56,432 nt of DNA from Cruorifilaria tuberocauda (Eukaryota; Nematoda; Chromadorea; Rhabditida; Onchocercidae). Positions 55,531 to 56,432 of the stretch are shown here, one piece after another. The notes beneath the pieces are model-generated. The model had not been told where the DNA came from. It made no database searches and was given only the letters and a program-made list of their open reading frames with translations. The stretch is taken from contig JABVXU010000361.1 in NCBI GenBank assembly GCA_013365365.1, positions 1 through 56,432 on the forward strand. Reading direction: 5' to 3'. The position numbers were made by a program, and so were the translations under genes. The first letter of the stretch is position 1, and each line of letters starts with the position of its first letter.

Positions 55531-56398
55531 GTGATTATTAAGTAGGTAACACAAGAGAATTTTTTGTAAGAGAGTATGAAACACTAATCAAATCACTACA
55601 TTGAATTTTGGCTCACAATTATGTTCTGAAACAAAAAAAGCAAAAAAGAAAAGGAGAGAATAAAAAAGTCCAGATCAAATTAGAAGAAAGCAAATCATGA
55701 TGATCCTGTTGTATCAAGTAATACTATGTCATATAATGGTTAACGTACTACTGTAACGATGCAGATCACAGAAACAAAAGACTAAAATTTTAGTCTGAAA
55801 GGCTGAAAATTCCTTTTTCGATTATCATCAATCTACGGTACTATGTTAGTCCCATATGACTAAACAAGTTTTGCTTTTGTACTCTTTATCCACCTTTACG
55901 GCCATTTCAGTGCAAAATGGCAGATTGTTAGCCATTGATATCATTTCTAAACAAATTTTATTTCATTCAGATTGCGAAAATCAAAGAATACTTACTACAA
56001 AGCGCCAAAAAGCATCATTTATTACCTTCTCATTTCAATATTACTTTCTACAAGGATGTCGTAAGGTTTTCTTCTTTTTAATGGTAATCACTAATAGTAT
56101 ATATCAATATATTTTTCAGCTTTTTCAAGTTTTATGATGCGAAAAATGTTTATGGCGTTGTGTGAAAAGTTTGTTCTACAAATATCTCTAAACTTTTACT
56201 AGAAGTAATAAGAGTTAATGTTGTAAAGTGGCAGTAACAGGTACATCCATTCCTTCCTTTTTTTGCAAAAAAAAAAATTGAAAATTGAAAATCAAGCAGT
56301 TTGCAAAGTACATCATTGGTAAATCGGAAATGGCACGCTTCAACCGAAAAGATTATTAGTACGAGCAGATAGACACATTACTACTACTATTCTTATGC

Positions 56399-56400
<2 letters not shown>

Positions 56401-56432
<32 letters not shown>
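56401..56432. repeat. (AT)n microsatellite at the right edge
   Basis: An AT dinucleotide run, interrupted once by GT, continues to the end of the window. Confidence 0.95.

Larger units (their letters stand above)
55347..56432. other. Right-edge spacer with a doubtful exon
   Basis: Mostly AT-rich. A frame at 55856-56137 follows an internal acceptor-like CATTTCAG (ending 55910) and includes NGRLLAIDIISKQILF and SDCENQRILTTKRQK, which look protein-like. It may be an exon of a gene continuing beyond the window. The family is not recognised. Confidence 0.25.

Overview
The window reads as nuclear DNA of a nematode, most likely a filarial (onchocercid) worm. It is AT-rich, genes are split by many short GT-AG introns, and acceptors follow the nematode TTTTCAG pattern. 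Several start codons sit 7-41 nt behind an orphan acceptor, as expected for spliced-leader trans-splicing. The species assignment is inference. The nematode-style splicing and the gene families are seen directly.

I could build seven multi-exon gene models, six of them assignable to a known family. Exon phases agree throughout, apart from one junction in the glucosidase gene and one uncertain junction in the MFSD11 gene. On the minus strand, from left to right, lie a highly divergent heterotrimeric G-protein alpha subunit (5767-10225, 8 exons, 336 aa), an E78/SEX-1-type nuclear hormone receptor (11083-16111, 8 exons, 550 aa) and an MFSD11/UNC-93-like membrane protein (19467-23140, 9 exons). 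On the plus strand lie a divergent CFIm25/NUDT21-like mRNA 3'-end-processing subunit (25528-26703, 5 exons), a GH31 alpha-glucosidase with an N-terminal trefoil domain (33137-38870, 19 exons, about 941 aa), the TFIID subunit TAF3 (39889-50456, 23 exons, about 1324 aa, histone fold plus C-terminal PHD finger) and an unrecognised secreted cysteine-containing protein (53328-55346). A decayed BEL/Pao retrotransposon integrase lies at 28465-29510 on the minus strand. Partial or weak exons occur near both edges.

The genes do not form an operon or shared pathway. They are ordinary neighbours separated by 1-4 kb of AT-rich spacer. Three have gene-expression roles (nuclear receptor, CFIm25-like, TAF3).

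The most interesting points are these: a G-alpha in which both GTP-hydrolysis residues are replaced; a 70-nt near-perfect hairpin in a taf-3 intron; a CFIm25 homologue that has lost its Nudix-like PGGEL loop; a DR1 nuclear-receptor element upstream of the nuclear receptor gene; a tandem pair of GC-rich fold-back repeats at 2342-3075; and a new-looking secreted protein gene. No tRNA, rRNA or CRISPR was seen.
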